From contig NZ_KE150263.1 in assembly GCF_000411135.1 (NCBI RefSeq), positions 245,354 to 309,353 of the forward strand: a stretch of 64,000 nucleotides of DNA. The letters run 5' to 3'. The translations under genes and the position numbers were made by a program. This DNA is from Actinotignum schaalii FB123-CNA-2. Its GTDB lineage: Bacteria; Actinomycetota; Actinomycetes; Actinomycetales; Actinomycetaceae. Below the pieces are notes generated by a model. The model ran no database searches and had not been told where the DNA came from. It saw only the letters and a program-made list of their open reading frames with translations. Below, piece after piece: positions 56,456-64,000 of this stretch; the stretch's first letter is position 1, and the number at the start of each line of letters is the position of its first letter.

Positions 56456-57437
56456 AAATACTGCTGGTATTCAGGTAGCCAAGGACTACCATTCGACGCG
56501 TTCCCGGGTCGTACACCATCAGCTTGCGCTTGGAACTATAGAATTTTCCCGGCGGGAGTGGCGCGTCCGGGATGCGATTAGCATCGCCAACTACCAGATA
56601 CCTACCATCCGGATCCATCGCGCCGCCGTTAATCGGCATTCCCGGGCCAATGATCTTGTAGCGTGCAAAGTTTTGGTAGCCCTGATCCCCGGTATTTGAG
56701 ATCCGGCCGTGACTAATCCACGTTTCAGGGTTCGTGCCCGGTTTCGTAGTACCCCGTTTTTCGGTATGCCACATGGAGCCGTCCGCGGCGATCGCAAGGG
56801 CATCATAGCCGACTTGCTTCTCAACGCGGCCTCCACCTTTCCACTCCACTCGCCCGACCAACTCATAACCAAGCTGACCGTTCGGCTTGATCGTAAGAGA
56901 GTTAATTTCGCCGGTTCCGGAGCTCATGGAATAAAAACCGCGGCCGGAGCACTGCTCCATAGAAGTTTGTCGCACATTGCGCGGGGCAAAACGATTCGGG
57001 CGCGCGGTGAGCGGGCTGGCGGAGCCGTCCCGCGGAGTACCTTCTGGCTGCTCAAGAATTCCGAGCTGCTCGCGCCAGCTCTTCTGCGCCCGATCCAGCG
57101 GAGTGGCGGCCTCGGCGGTTTCCGTATCGGTATCCGGTACCGGGGTAGGTTCGGTGGTGCCGTCTGTTCCTTCTGCCGTGCCTTCTTCAGCGCTGGGCGA
57201 CGGCGCCACCGGGCTGACGGGCTCGGGCTGCTCAGGATCCGCGGCGCCAGTGCCAGGCTCCGGAGCTTCCGAGGCGGCCTGGTCGCTTGCATCTTGAGCG
57301 GTGGTAACACCAGGGGTGGGATGAGGCGCCGGGGTACCCGAAAAGGGGACACCCGTGGCGTGGCTGGTCATGAGTGCGGCCACGATCGTCGCAACCGTTG
57401 CCGGTATCGCCCGAAATTTCACGCTCATCCTGTCCAT
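56447..57437 (-). pseudogene. Pilus tip adhesin, 5' part (split by IS)
   Basis: 330 codons plus the first base of codon 331 from an ATG at 57437; a start at 57428 (MSVKFRA) or a GTG two codons later, with AGGA upstream, is also possible. A signal-peptide-like N-terminus (IPATVATIVAALMTSHATG) leads into a Pro/Glu/Thr-rich linker (about 30-105) and then the adhesive domain (CSGRGFYSMSSGTGEINSLTI, YDALAIAADGSMWHT, DPDGRYLVVGDANRIP), reminiscent of beta-propeller-like wall adhesins. Running into the IS adds a few foreign residues and a stop at 56430. It is the first gene of the pilus operon. Confidence 0.9.
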
Positions 57438-57921
57438 TACACGAAGGTTCGATCACCAGAAGTGGTTTATCGGCCCGCCGTATAACTAATAGTTATCAAT
57501 CGGCTTAATAAGCTACGGGAATGAATACCTACTGTCCAGTAGGCCGAAACGTGATTCATATCCGCCAAAGTTCCCAGACAGCTTTCAGCCTGAAAATTTT
57601 TTGCAAATCTTTACACTCAACAAATTGGCATACTATGGCGCAAAAATCCCCAGAAATGGCACCCCTCCCCCCGCATTTTTCACAGTACCGTAGCACGGCA
57701 AATTCTAGGACCCTTGACCTAAAATCGTTTACCTCAAATAAAGTTTCACCAATTAGTAAAGGTTTTTATGTGGCGAGCACCACGCGATAATTGACGAAAA
57801 GTACGCGACATGTTCATGGGTGTCTAGTGACAAGTGCGTGGGGGCACAGGGCTAATCCGTTAAAACTCAAACGGTTGCGAAATGATTGAACACAGCCTCA
57901 TGCCAGGTCTATGATCAAGTT
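57438..57921. promoter_or_regulatory. AT-rich divergent region: pilus and doxX-like promoters
   Basis: About 480 bases, clearly more AT-rich than its neighbours, with no credible gene. Near the pilus gene lies the inverted repeat ATAACTA-A-TAGTTAT (57482-57496), about 45 bases before the tip start, and TTTCAG-C-CTGAAA (57583-57595). At the other end is a good sigma70-type promoter for the DoxX-like gene (57886-57915). The composition suggests a regulated, perhaps nucleoid-protein-bound pilus promoter. Confidence 0.5.
57886..57915 (+). promoter_or_regulatory. Promoter of the DoxX-like gene
   Basis: TTGAAC (57886-57891), 18-base spacer, TATGAT (57910-57915). The ATG at 57922 lies 6 bases on, so the mRNA is likely leaderless. 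Confidence 0.65.
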
Positions 57922-58326
57922 ATGTCACGCAAAGATCCGCAGCTTCTTACCGGGCTCCTCACCACCATGGGAGCGCTGCATTTCATCATTCCCGACCCTT
58001 TCGATTCCATCATCCCACCCCAGCTTCCTGGCAAACCACGCGCATATACCCTCACCTCCGGGGTGGCGGAATTGGTGACGGCCGGGCTTATTGCGCACCG
58101 CCGCACCCGCAAGCTCGGCGGAGCTGCGGCCATCGCGCTGTTCCTCGCCGTTTTCCCGGCAAATATCTATATGGCCCACCAGTGGCGGAATAAGTCCTGG
58201 CCGCTCAAGGCGATTGCTTATGGCCGGCTCCCCCTCCAAGCCCTGCTCATTAAGCAAGGACGGAATGTCATGAAAATGGCTGACACTGAGGTGGTAGCCG
58301 ACGTGAAGGCAAATACGGGAGCATAA
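57922..58326 (+). CDS. DoxX-like membrane protein
   Basis: 134 residues from the ATG at 57922. Four membrane segments (about 10-28, 45-62, 68-88, 100-115). The pattern PRAYTLTSGVAELVTAGLIA and NIYMAHQW is typical of small DoxX-family proteins. DoxX relatives take part in quinone- or thiol-linked redox processes at the membrane, but the role here is not determined. The start is chosen from the promoter spacing. Confidence 0.75.
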   Translation: MSRKDPQLLTGLLTTMGALHFIIPDPFDSIIPPQLPGKPRAYTLTSGVAELVTAGLIAHRRTRKLGGAAAIALFLAVFPANIYMAHQWRNKSWPLKAIAYGRLPLQALLIKQGRNVMKMADTEVVADVKANTGA

Positions 58327-58472
58327 ACCCGATAGAACACCGATGCCGGCTCGGGTAGCTGTGGGCCGGTGAGCTGCGGCGTCGTACCTATTCGCACCGA
58401 CTCATACTGTGCCAAAATTACTGCATAGCTGCGAACTGTGGTGTTCGCACCCCACAACGAAAAGGAGCCAGT

Positions 58473-58844
58473 ATGGAAGCTGCGCGCGTTGCCGCCTGGG
58501 TGTTCATGGAAGAAACCCCAATCCCAGCCGATGTTCTCGATCTACTCACCGACGGCGAAGAACCGTACGCGGCCTATAAAACACTGCGTGATAGCGCCAT
58601 TTTCACCTCGAAACGGCTGATCGTACGTGATGCGCAGGGCCTCACCGGCAAGAAAGTAGAGATTTATTCACTGCCCTATAAGGCTATCCAGATGTGGTCG
58701 AGCGAAAATGCCGGGAAAATTGATATTAGCGCAGAGATTGAGATGTGGACGCTGGCCGGGCACATCAAAATCAGCCTCGGGCGCCATATCGACGTGCGGC
58801 GCATCGATAAGCTCATCGCCCGGTGCGTGCTAGGGGCGCAGTAG
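58473..58844 (+). CDS. Bacterial PH-domain protein (bPH_1)
   Basis: 123 residues preceded by AAAGGAG. The sequence LRDSAIFTSKRLIVRD...KKVEIYSLPYKAIQMWS and GHIKISLG matches the bacterial PH-domain family (PF08000-type). It is cytosolic and beta-rich; the domain forms oligomeric rings in solved members, but its function is unknown. It is followed by a bidirectional terminator. Confidence 0.85.
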   Translation: MEAARVAAWVFMEETPIPADVLDLLTDGEEPYAAYKTLRDSAIFTSKRLIVRDAQGLTGKKVEIYSLPYKAIQMWSSENAGKIDISAEIEMWTLAGHIKISLGRHIDVRRIDKLIARCVLGAQ

Positions 58845-58882
58845 AGCACAATTAGGGCAGTATGTAGCACTCCGGGTACTAG

Positions 58883-58921
58883 ACGTGGCGGCCGCTCCCC
58901 GCGGGGAAACGGCCGCCACGT
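58883..58921. terminator. Bidirectional terminator between PH gene and ino1
   Basis: 12-bp arms ACGTGGCGGCCG (58883-58894) and CGGCCGCCACGT (58910-58921) with a GC-rich inner stem, then TTTATT on the plus strand. Confidence 0.85.
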
Positions 58922-58957
58922 TTATTGAGCTGAGTGCCAGCTATTCCGAGGCGGGGC

Positions 58958-60034
58958 TTAACGCTCCACTTCGCCGCGGATGAAGGCTTCCACCGCGGCG
59001 CGGGCTTCTTCATCGGGGCGCTGCTGCGCCGGCGACTTCATGAAATAGGCACTGGCGGAAAGCAGCGGGCCACCGATACCGCGGTCAAGGGCGATCTTGG
59101 CGGCGCGGATAGCGTCGATGACCACGCCTGCGGAGTTCGGGGAGTCCCAGACCTCGAGCTTGTATTCCAGCTTGACCGGGATATCACCGAAGTTACGCCC
59201 TTCCAGGCGCACGAAAGCGAATTTGCGATCCTCGAGCCACGGGACCCAATCCGAGGGACCCACGTGGATATCATGCGGGTCGAGCTGCTGGGTGATATTG
59301 CTGGTGACGGCCTGGGTTTTAGAAATTTTCTTTGATTCCAGACGCGAACGCTGCAGCATATTCTTGAAGTCCATATTGCCGCCCACGTTGAGCTGGTAGG
59401 TATGGTCAAGAGAAATCCCGCGCTCTTCAAAAAGGCGAGCGAGTACCCGGTGGGTGATAGTCGCACCGATCTGGCTCTTAATATCGTCACCCACAATTGG
59501 CACGCCCGCGTCCGTAAACTTCTGGGCCCACTCCGGGTTGGAGGCAATGAACACCGGCATGCAGTTGATCATGGCGACGCCCGCATCAAGGGCGGCCTGC
59601 GCATAGAACTTCGCGGCTTCTTCGGAGCCGACCGGGAGGTAGGAGACCAGCACATCGGCCCGCGCATCCTTGAGCGCAGCCACCACATCAACGGGTTCGG
59701 CATCGGATTCGGTAATGGTGGCGCGGTAGTACTCCCCCAGGCCATCCAATGTGGGGCCACGCAGCACCTCCACTCCGGTGGGTGCCACATCGCAGATTTT
59801 AATTGTGTTATTTTCACTGGCGTTGATCGCGGTGGCCAGGTCGGCGCCGACTTTCTTGGCATCGACGTCGAAGGCCGCAACGAACTCAATATCGCGGATA
59901 TGGTAATCGCCAAATACCACATGCATCAGGCCCGGGACCGTTTCGCTTTCAGATGCGCCGTGGTAGTAGGTCACGCCCTGCACCAGCGAGGACGCACAAT
60001 TACCTACTCCCACAATGGCAACGCGAATCGACAT
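58958..60034 (-). CDS. ino1: Myo-inositol-1-phosphate synthase
   Basis: 358 residues of the actinobacterial Ino1 type. The N-terminal NAD motif is [16 protein letters not shown], and [31 protein letters not shown] and [12 protein letters not shown] are family hallmarks. It converts glucose-6-phosphate to inositol-phosphate with transient NAD reduction, feeding phosphatidylinositol and, where present, mycothiol. It is alone on the minus strand with a terminator behind it. Confidence 0.96.
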   Translation of the reverse strand: MSIRVAIVGVGNCASSLVQGVTYYHGASESETVPGLMHVVFGDYHIRDIEFVAAFDVDAKKVGADLATAINASENNTIKICDVAPTGVEVLRGPTLDGLGEYYRATITESDAEPVDVVAALKDARADVLVSYLPVGSEEAAKFYAQAALDAGVAMINCMPVFIASNPEWAQKFTDAGVPIVGDDIKSQIGATITHRVLARLFEERGISLDHTYQLNVGGNMDFKNMLQRSRLESKKISKTQAVTSNITQQLDPHDIHVGPSDWVPWLEDRKFAFVRLEGRNFGDIPVKLEYKLEVWDSPNSAGVVIDAIRAAKIALDRGIGGPLLSASAYFMKSPAQQRPDEEARAAVEAFIRGEVER

Positions 60035-60233
60035 ACGGTTACTCCTTTGTAGTTATTGATGAAACGTGATTGTTTTTTCAGTCATCGATGCGGCGGGTGC
60101 CGCGGTGAGCGAGACTGAACGGGGCACCTGCGCCCCCATCACCAAGCCACTATGTCACTAAAAAGTTCGTTTGTGAAGAGACCTTGCGGGTCGATATGGT
60201 CGAATGGCGCACGGAGATTGGCGGGCGCAATAG

Positions 60234-60269
60234 TGTGGGGCGGCGACTTTATGGCGTCGCCGCCCCACA
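60234..60269 (-). terminator. Hairpin after the LVKTG surface-protein gene
   Basis: Perfect 14-bp stem (60234-60247 with 60256-60269), loop of 8, starting 33 bases beyond the stop of the surface-protein gene on the minus strand. No T-run. Confidence 0.7.
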
Positions 60270-60302
60270 ATGAGTCACATTAATGTGTCGAGTACAAGGT
60301 GC

Positions 60303-61448
60303 TTAGCTGCGCCGTCGTACCACCATCACCCCTCCCGCTGCCACGCACGCGATACCCGCCAGCGTCAGCGCTGGGCCGGCCATAGAGGTTCCCGTTTTCA
60401 CGAGCTGCTCCCGAGGTGTAGGTGTGGTTGTAGGCGTGGGAGTTTGCGAGGGAACCGGCGGTGTTGTTGCCGGAACCGACGGAGTCGGCGTAACCGATGG
60501 CGCTGGCGGCTGGGTTGCCGGCACGGTCGGCGTGGGCGTTTCCGTGGGAGTTGCGGTTGGTGTTGGCGTATCGGAGGGAGTCGGGGTGGGTTCCGGAGTT
60601 TCCGAACACGAGGGCGTTGGTTCCGGGGTCTCCGACTCCGTGGGAGTTGGAGTCGGCGTTGGCGTGGGCGGGGGCACGATAGAGTTCGTCACCACGAATC
60701 CGTCCGTCATATTGCCCGCCACGGTCGAGGTATACCCGTCAACAGACTCCTCCACAATCGTGTAATTGATGAGGTAGCCGTCCGCGCACTTGTCCACGTC
60801 AGCAAAGGTTGCCTTCCAGCCTTCCGCCGCGCCAACAGTCTTACGAGCAACTTCCTTGCCGTCCCCCAGCAGCACGAAAGTGATGCTCTCCGGGCGTGTC
60901 TGCTTAGCGTTATCGTCATCCTGCCAAGCCTTCGTTGCCGAGACATCCGTAGCCAGGGTATTCGTGAACTTGAGGGTGCCATCCGGGTTCATGCCCACGT
61001 CGCTGCGGTACCCAGGCGTGGGAATTTCGGTGATGTTATATTCGACTTCATTATCGGTCCAGGTAGGGCCGGCAAGTTCATACCTGGGGACGCTGAACGT
61101 AAAATTCCACTCATCGACCGTTGAGGGGTAATTAACGACCTCGTATTCATGCTTACTGGCTTCATAGCGTGGATTGATCCAGAGCTGCTCGCTGCGATCC
61201 TGGTACACCTTGAACACTGCGTATTTGATGGTTTCCTTGGGTAATTCCTTTTGCAGGTTACCTTCCGCATCGCGAGTGTACTGGGTTCCCCACAGTTCCA
61301 AGGTGATGAAATCTGGGTGTTCCTTAGCCGGGCAAGCTATCCGCGCGGCTGGGCTATCGACCGGTTGGGCCTGCGAGTAAGCTGTGATGCCCAGCAAGCC
61401 CAGCAGAAGCGCAACGGCCATCGCGCCGAGTTTACGTAGATGCGTCAT
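60303..61448 (-). CDS. Cna-B-domain wall protein with LVKTG signal
   Basis: 381 residues from the ATG at 61448 with GGAGGAAAT just upstream. Signal peptide about 1-28 ([18 protein letters not shown]), a globular domain (about 30-165), one Cna-B domain (about 167-255: TKAWQDDDN...[11 protein letters not shown]...FVVTN, with isopeptide-forming Lys, Glu and Asn), a Pro/Thr-rich stalk (259-345), the sorting-like motif LVKTG (349-353), a membrane helix and the RRRS tail. The motif lacks the Pro of LPXTG, so a non-class-A or class E-like sortase may handle it. Confidence 0.85.
   Translation of the reverse strand: MTHLRKLGAMAVALLLGLLGITAYSQAQPVDSPAARIACPAKEHPDFITLELWGTQYTRDAEGNLQKELPKETIKYAVFKVYQDRSEQLWINPRYEASKHEYEVVNYPSTVDEWNFTFSVPRYELAGPTWTDNEVEYNITEIPTPGYRSDVGMNPDGTLKFTNTLATDVSATKAWQDDDNAKQTRPESITFVLLGDGKEVARKTVGAAEGWKATFADVDKCADGYLINYTIVEESVDGYTSTVAGNMTDGFVVTNSIVPPPTPTPTPTPTESETPEPTPSCSETPEPTPTPSDTPTPTATPTETPTPTVPATQPPAPSVTPTPSVPATTPPVPSQTPTPTTTPTPREQLVKTGTSMAGPALTLAGIACVAAGGVMVVRRRS
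60414..60674. repeat. Pro/Thr repeat tract in the LVKTG protein gene
   Basis: Codes residues 259-345: irregular TP/PTPT units with Ser, Glu, Val. Low complexity, probably a wall-spanning stalk and possibly length-variable between strains. Confidence 0.8.
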
Positions 61449-61688
61449 ATTTCCTCCCTCCATCGGCTCAGCCATACCCGGGGCGCGCGACGTCTTCATC
61501 GCCGCATTCCGGCCGCGAAAAGGCGTGTTTTCGTATTTTCGCGCGGCTGCTTGTTTCATCCTCGCTTATGCGGTGCGCAACCATTACGGGAACTAAGTCC
61601 CACGGCTCTAGTACGACGACGCAGCCACTTCCCTCACCAGCACATATGCCACGATGGCGCGGAAAAACTGGTTGTGAGAAACTGAAGC

Positions 61689-62735
61689 ATGTCCGAAGAA
61701 ATGCGCATCGTCATGCCTAAATACCAAGCTACGCTGGAACCGCCGGTTATTGGAGCTGCACTTGTGAGGGCCTCTATTAGCTACGACGGTTTACCGGTGG
61801 CGATCTGGAGTACGGCTGAGGACTTGCGTAAGTTTTTTGGGCGGTCAAACGGTGGTTGCACCGCCAACGCATATGTTGATGGAGTGGTTGATGCCCTGCT
61901 AACGAGGCATAATGCCGACGGCAAGATTATCCAGAAAACACCTATTTTTCGATTCCCGGTTTGCTACCCCCACATCCAATCTCTGCCGCTGGGAGCCTTT
62001 CTTATTATTGGAGGGCGAAGCGAGTGGTCTGTAGAGGAGAACCGTGCCGGACACAATGCTTTCATCTACAACTTCGAGGGCAAGTTGATCAGGAGCGGAA
62101 CTGTTGGGGATGCGATAGACGAGGTTCAAGCGCTGGGCGACGGAACTTTCTGGACCAGCTACTTCGATGAAGGCATAGGTGAAGATCTTGGTTGGGATCC
62201 GCAATTCCCAAGCAACGACGCCAACCTGCCCCCTCGTGAACCCATTGAGATCACCGGACTCATTCATTGGAATAGTGAACTGGAACCGATATGGGTTTAT
62301 CCCACCATGGAAGAACTACGCCCGCGATTCGGTGATCGAGGCGCTTTCTATGCATCGATGTTCCACATGTCCTCCATGAACTTTGACGTGGATCAGACGG
62401 TTGTTCTCCCAAGTACATCGTGTTCCATCATTACAATTGAGAATCACGAAATCACCAGATACGTTGACACCCAAGGAGAATTCAAAGGGGTGCCCGGCGT
62501 GGCAATCTCCGGTGACCGCGTCCTTATTTGGTCCTGGCGTGGTAAACCGATCATCACGCTCATTGATATCAGCGACGGGTACCGAGTAGTTGAGAACTGT
62601 GAGCTACGCTATCCGAAGGAATTCGATACCAGCCCGTCCTCGTCCTCGAATTACATCGGACCTACCATCCATGTTATTGATGAGTATGGCGTCTGGATAA
62701 CCCTGGATATCAACGACGTGTGGCCGGATGAGTAG
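61689..62735 (+). CDS. Uncharacterised beta-propeller-like protein, paralogue 1
   Basis: 348 residues. It shares its whole length with the next gene (YQATL-PPV-GA-LV-ASISY-GLPV-IWS; SGTVGDAIDEVQALGDGTFWTSYFDEGI; HWNSELEPIWVYP). Repeated short beta-strand blocks with aromatic ends suggest a beta-propeller. It resembles unannotated actinobacterial proteins with G-D-G-(I/V)-x-x-V and Y-F-D-E-G motifs. No signal peptide, membrane helix or catalytic motif. Base composition is lower in GC than neighbouring housekeeping genes. Confidence 0.75.
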   Translation: MSEEMRIVMPKYQATLEPPVIGAALVRASISYDGLPVAIWSTAEDLRKFFGRSNGGCTANAYVDGVVDALLTRHNADGKIIQKTPIFRFPVCYPHIQSLPLGAFLIIGGRSEWSVEENRAGHNAFIYNFEGKLIRSGTVGDAIDEVQALGDGTFWTSYFDEGIGEDLGWDPQFPSNDANLPPREPIEITGLIHWNSELEPIWVYPTMEELRPRFGDRGAFYASMFHMSSMNFDVDQTVVLPSTSCSIITIENHEITRYVDTQGEFKGVPGVAISGDRVLIWSWRGKPIITLIDISDGYRVVENCELRYPKEFDTSPSSSSNYIGPTIHVIDEYGVWITLDINDVWPDE

Positions 62736-62800
62736 CGGTGAAATGTACAGCGTCGTCGTACCTTAGCGTGAAAAAGTGAAGCGAGGGAAAGGTCGAAGAA

Positions 62801-63826
62801 ATGCGCGTTATCACGCCCCGGTACCAAGCAACTCTGCAACCGCCGGTTAAGGGCGCTGTGCTTGTGCAAGCCTCCATTAGTTATCACGGGTTGCCGGTGA
62901 CGATCTGGAGCGATGAAGAGGGATACGCGCGCTTCTTCGAACGTAATGAGAATTTTCCACGGGTTTTCGTTTCTGAAGAAGCGGATGCGATTTTCGCGCT
63001 GCACAATGCTGACGGGACAGTGCGCACCGCATCGGCACCCGTCGATCTGCCCGTTTCCGTTCCCGATATCCAATACTTGCCTGACGGTACGTTCCTGGCC
63101 GTCGGCGCGCGATGCCGGTGGTCCAGCGACCGGCATGAAGCCACACACAACGCCTACATCTATACAGCGGACGGGGAGCTGGTGCGATCCGGGGTGCTCG
63201 GTGATGGCATCCAAGATGTTCAGGCCCGCAGCGATGGAACCATCTGGACAAGTTATTTCGATGAAGGAATTCTCGGTAACTTCGGCTGGGATTTCGGAGT
63301 ACGTGGAGAGGCCAGCGGGGAGGCGGAGAACCTTGCGATTGGATTTTGCGGGCTCTGCCGCTGGAATAGCGAGTTGCAAGCGGAATGGCTGTACCCCGAC
63401 TGGCACGATGTGGAACCGGAGTTCGGTGAGGAGCTGGCCCGCCTAACCTTTATTGCTGATTGCTATGCCATGAACTGCACCGATGAGCAGACGGTTATTT
63501 GCCCCTACTCCGATTTCCCGCTGGTTACGATAACGGGAGATCGGATTACGCGAATTGTTGATACCCGCAAGGAAATACCGCGGCTGAGAGGTTTGGCGGT
63601 TTCGGGAAATCGTGTGCTGGCCTACGGTGATTATGACGAAACTATCTGTGCGCTAGCGGATACGAGCGACGGCTACCGCGAAATTACTCGCTGTCAGGTA
63701 AAACATGCAGCCGATGCCACGCTCCCCTATTACCCCGCAGGGTCCCGCGGCTCTGCGATCCACTTCATTGACAGTATTCATCGGTGGTTCGTGCTGGATG
63801 TGGATGAGGCGTGGGTGGAAGCGTGA
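62801..63826 (+). CDS. Uncharacterised beta-propeller-like protein, paralogue 2
   Basis: 341 residues, the tandem paralogue of the preceding gene, 65 bases downstream. Its ATG at 62801 aligns with the second Met (MRIV) of paralogue 1. Conserved blocks: ASISYHGLPVTIWS, VLGDGIQDVQARSDGTIWTSYFDEGI, CRWNSELQAEWLYP, DCYAMNCTDEQTVICPYSDFP. It is soluble; no catalytic residues can be assigned. It ends just before a tmRNA-3'-like sequence. Confidence 0.75.
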   Translation: MRVITPRYQATLQPPVKGAVLVQASISYHGLPVTIWSDEEGYARFFERNENFPRVFVSEEADAIFALHNADGTVRTASAPVDLPVSVPDIQYLPDGTFLAVGARCRWSSDRHEATHNAYIYTADGELVRSGVLGDGIQDVQARSDGTIWTSYFDEGILGNFGWDFGVRGEASGEAENLAIGFCGLCRWNSELQAEWLYPDWHDVEPEFGEELARLTFIADCYAMNCTDEQTVICPYSDFPLVTITGDRITRIVDTRKEIPRLRGLAVSGNRVLAYGDYDETICALADTSDGYREITRCQVKHAADATLPYYPAGSRGSAIHFIDSIHRWFVLDVDEAWVEA

Positions 63827-63834
63827 AGCCGGCC

Positions 63835-63890
63835 GGAGAAGACTCCTGTGGCTAGCGCCCGACCTGGATTCGATTCCCGGCATCTCCACC
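63835..63890 (+). other. tmRNA/tRNA 3'-end-like fragment, possible attachment site
   Basis: The stretch ends in a T-arm with the invariant loop TTCGATT (63869-63875) and CATCTCC-ACC (63881-63890), as at the 3' end of tmRNA genes. One T-stem pair is broken (A868 against C876 of the 63 kb numbering). No full tmRNA or tRNA can be folded upstream: the paralogue gene occupies that DNA and only GGAGA at 63835-63839 pairs with TCTCC. It fits a leftover attR/attL of an element that integrated in ssrA. Confidence 0.4.
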
Positions 63891-63906
63891 TAAAGCTGCT
63901 CCCCTC

Positions 63907-64000
63907 GGTTGCGTCCGTTAGTGTGGTGTATCTGTATCCCGCGGTGATCCTCGTGTCGGCATGCACAAAGGCGACCATCGCGGGTACCTTTCGAATCAAC
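63907..64000 (+). mobile_element. IS256-family element, left end of a second copy
   Basis: 94 bases identical to the left end of the copy at 54982, from GGTTGCGTCC onward and in the same orientation. It runs off the window before the transposase start. Confidence 0.92.

Noticed and set aside
57521..57790. An 89-codon plus-strand frame in the pilus promoter region
   Set aside because: No ribosome site, Ser/Thr/Lys composition of AT-rich non-coding DNA, and it lies in a region of promoter-like repeats.
60414..60674. CRISPR-like or tandem DNA repeat in the minus-strand surface gene
   Set aside because: The periodicity is that of irregular Pro/Thr codons; there are no equal-length repeats with unique spacers. 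No CRISPR array was seen elsewhere.
54982..64000. Composite transposon made by the two IS copies
   Set aside because: The tip gene half inside the interval belongs to the locus outside it, and copy 1 has a simple 9-bp duplication of its own, so it inserted alone.

Overview
The window is a high-GC bacterial chromosome segment. Gene content and order point to an actinobacterium of the family Actinomycetaceae; an Actinobaculum/Actinotignum-like organism is my guess, from gene content only. Indicators are the rnc/mutM/coaD/rsmD/recG block, the clpS-DUF2017-murI-MBL-rph-rdgB block, a DUF3039/helicase pair, an IclR regulator divergent from leuCD, myo-inositol-phosphate synthase and an Actinomyces-style type-2 fimbrial locus with a class C sortase.

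Layout. 1-6787: end of cydA, cydB, cydDC and a GAF sensor kinase (bd oxidase and its assembly exporter). 6888-13812 (minus): the matching response regulator, then mutM, rnc, a DUF177 protein, a DivIVA-like coiled coil, coaD, rsmD and recG. 13993-14184: rpmB with its own promoter and terminator. 14359-17689 (minus): SDR oxidoreductase, OFA-type MFS carrier and zinc alcohol dehydrogenase. 17855-26712: thiL-ddl, an AMIN-like lipoprotein, murA, leuCD with a divergent IclR regulator, and a glycosyltransferase. 26896-32227: peptide deformylase, a ChbG-like protein that has lost its metal ligands, a roughly 0.6-kb stretch with no convincing gene, tRNA-Glu and tRNA-Gln, an unknown protein, and gltX. 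32253-37322: PatB-type lyase, FAH-family protein, acyl-CoA ligase, aroE and tRNA-Leu. 37446-44587: bcp, a small membrane protein, a DUF4916 protein, the rdgB-rph-MBL-murI-DUF2017-clpS block and nicotinate phosphoribosyltransferase. 44637-50608: helicase/DUF3039, HU, and mprF with a small partner.

50662-64000 is the accessory part: a three-gene pilus operon on the minus strand (tip adhesin, major pilin, sortase C) whose tip gene is split by a complete IS256-family element (54982-56446). The element has a 9-bp target duplication, and removing it with one duplicate copy restores one 903-codon frame exactly. Beyond it lie a DoxX-like protein, a bacterial PH-domain protein, inositol-phosphate synthase, a Cna-B surface protein with an unusual LVKTG sorting signal, two tandem paralogues of an uncharacterised family, a tmRNA-3'-end-like sequence that may be an attachment site, and the left end of a second copy of the same IS running off the window.

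The most noteworthy observation is the insertionally switched pilus tip gene. I also flag the degenerate ChbG homologue, the paralogue pair beside the tmRNA-like fragment, a perfect 16-bp hairpin between pilin and sortase genes, and several genes that look leaderless. I saw no CRISPR array, recognisable toxin-antitoxin pair, or restriction or other defence system.
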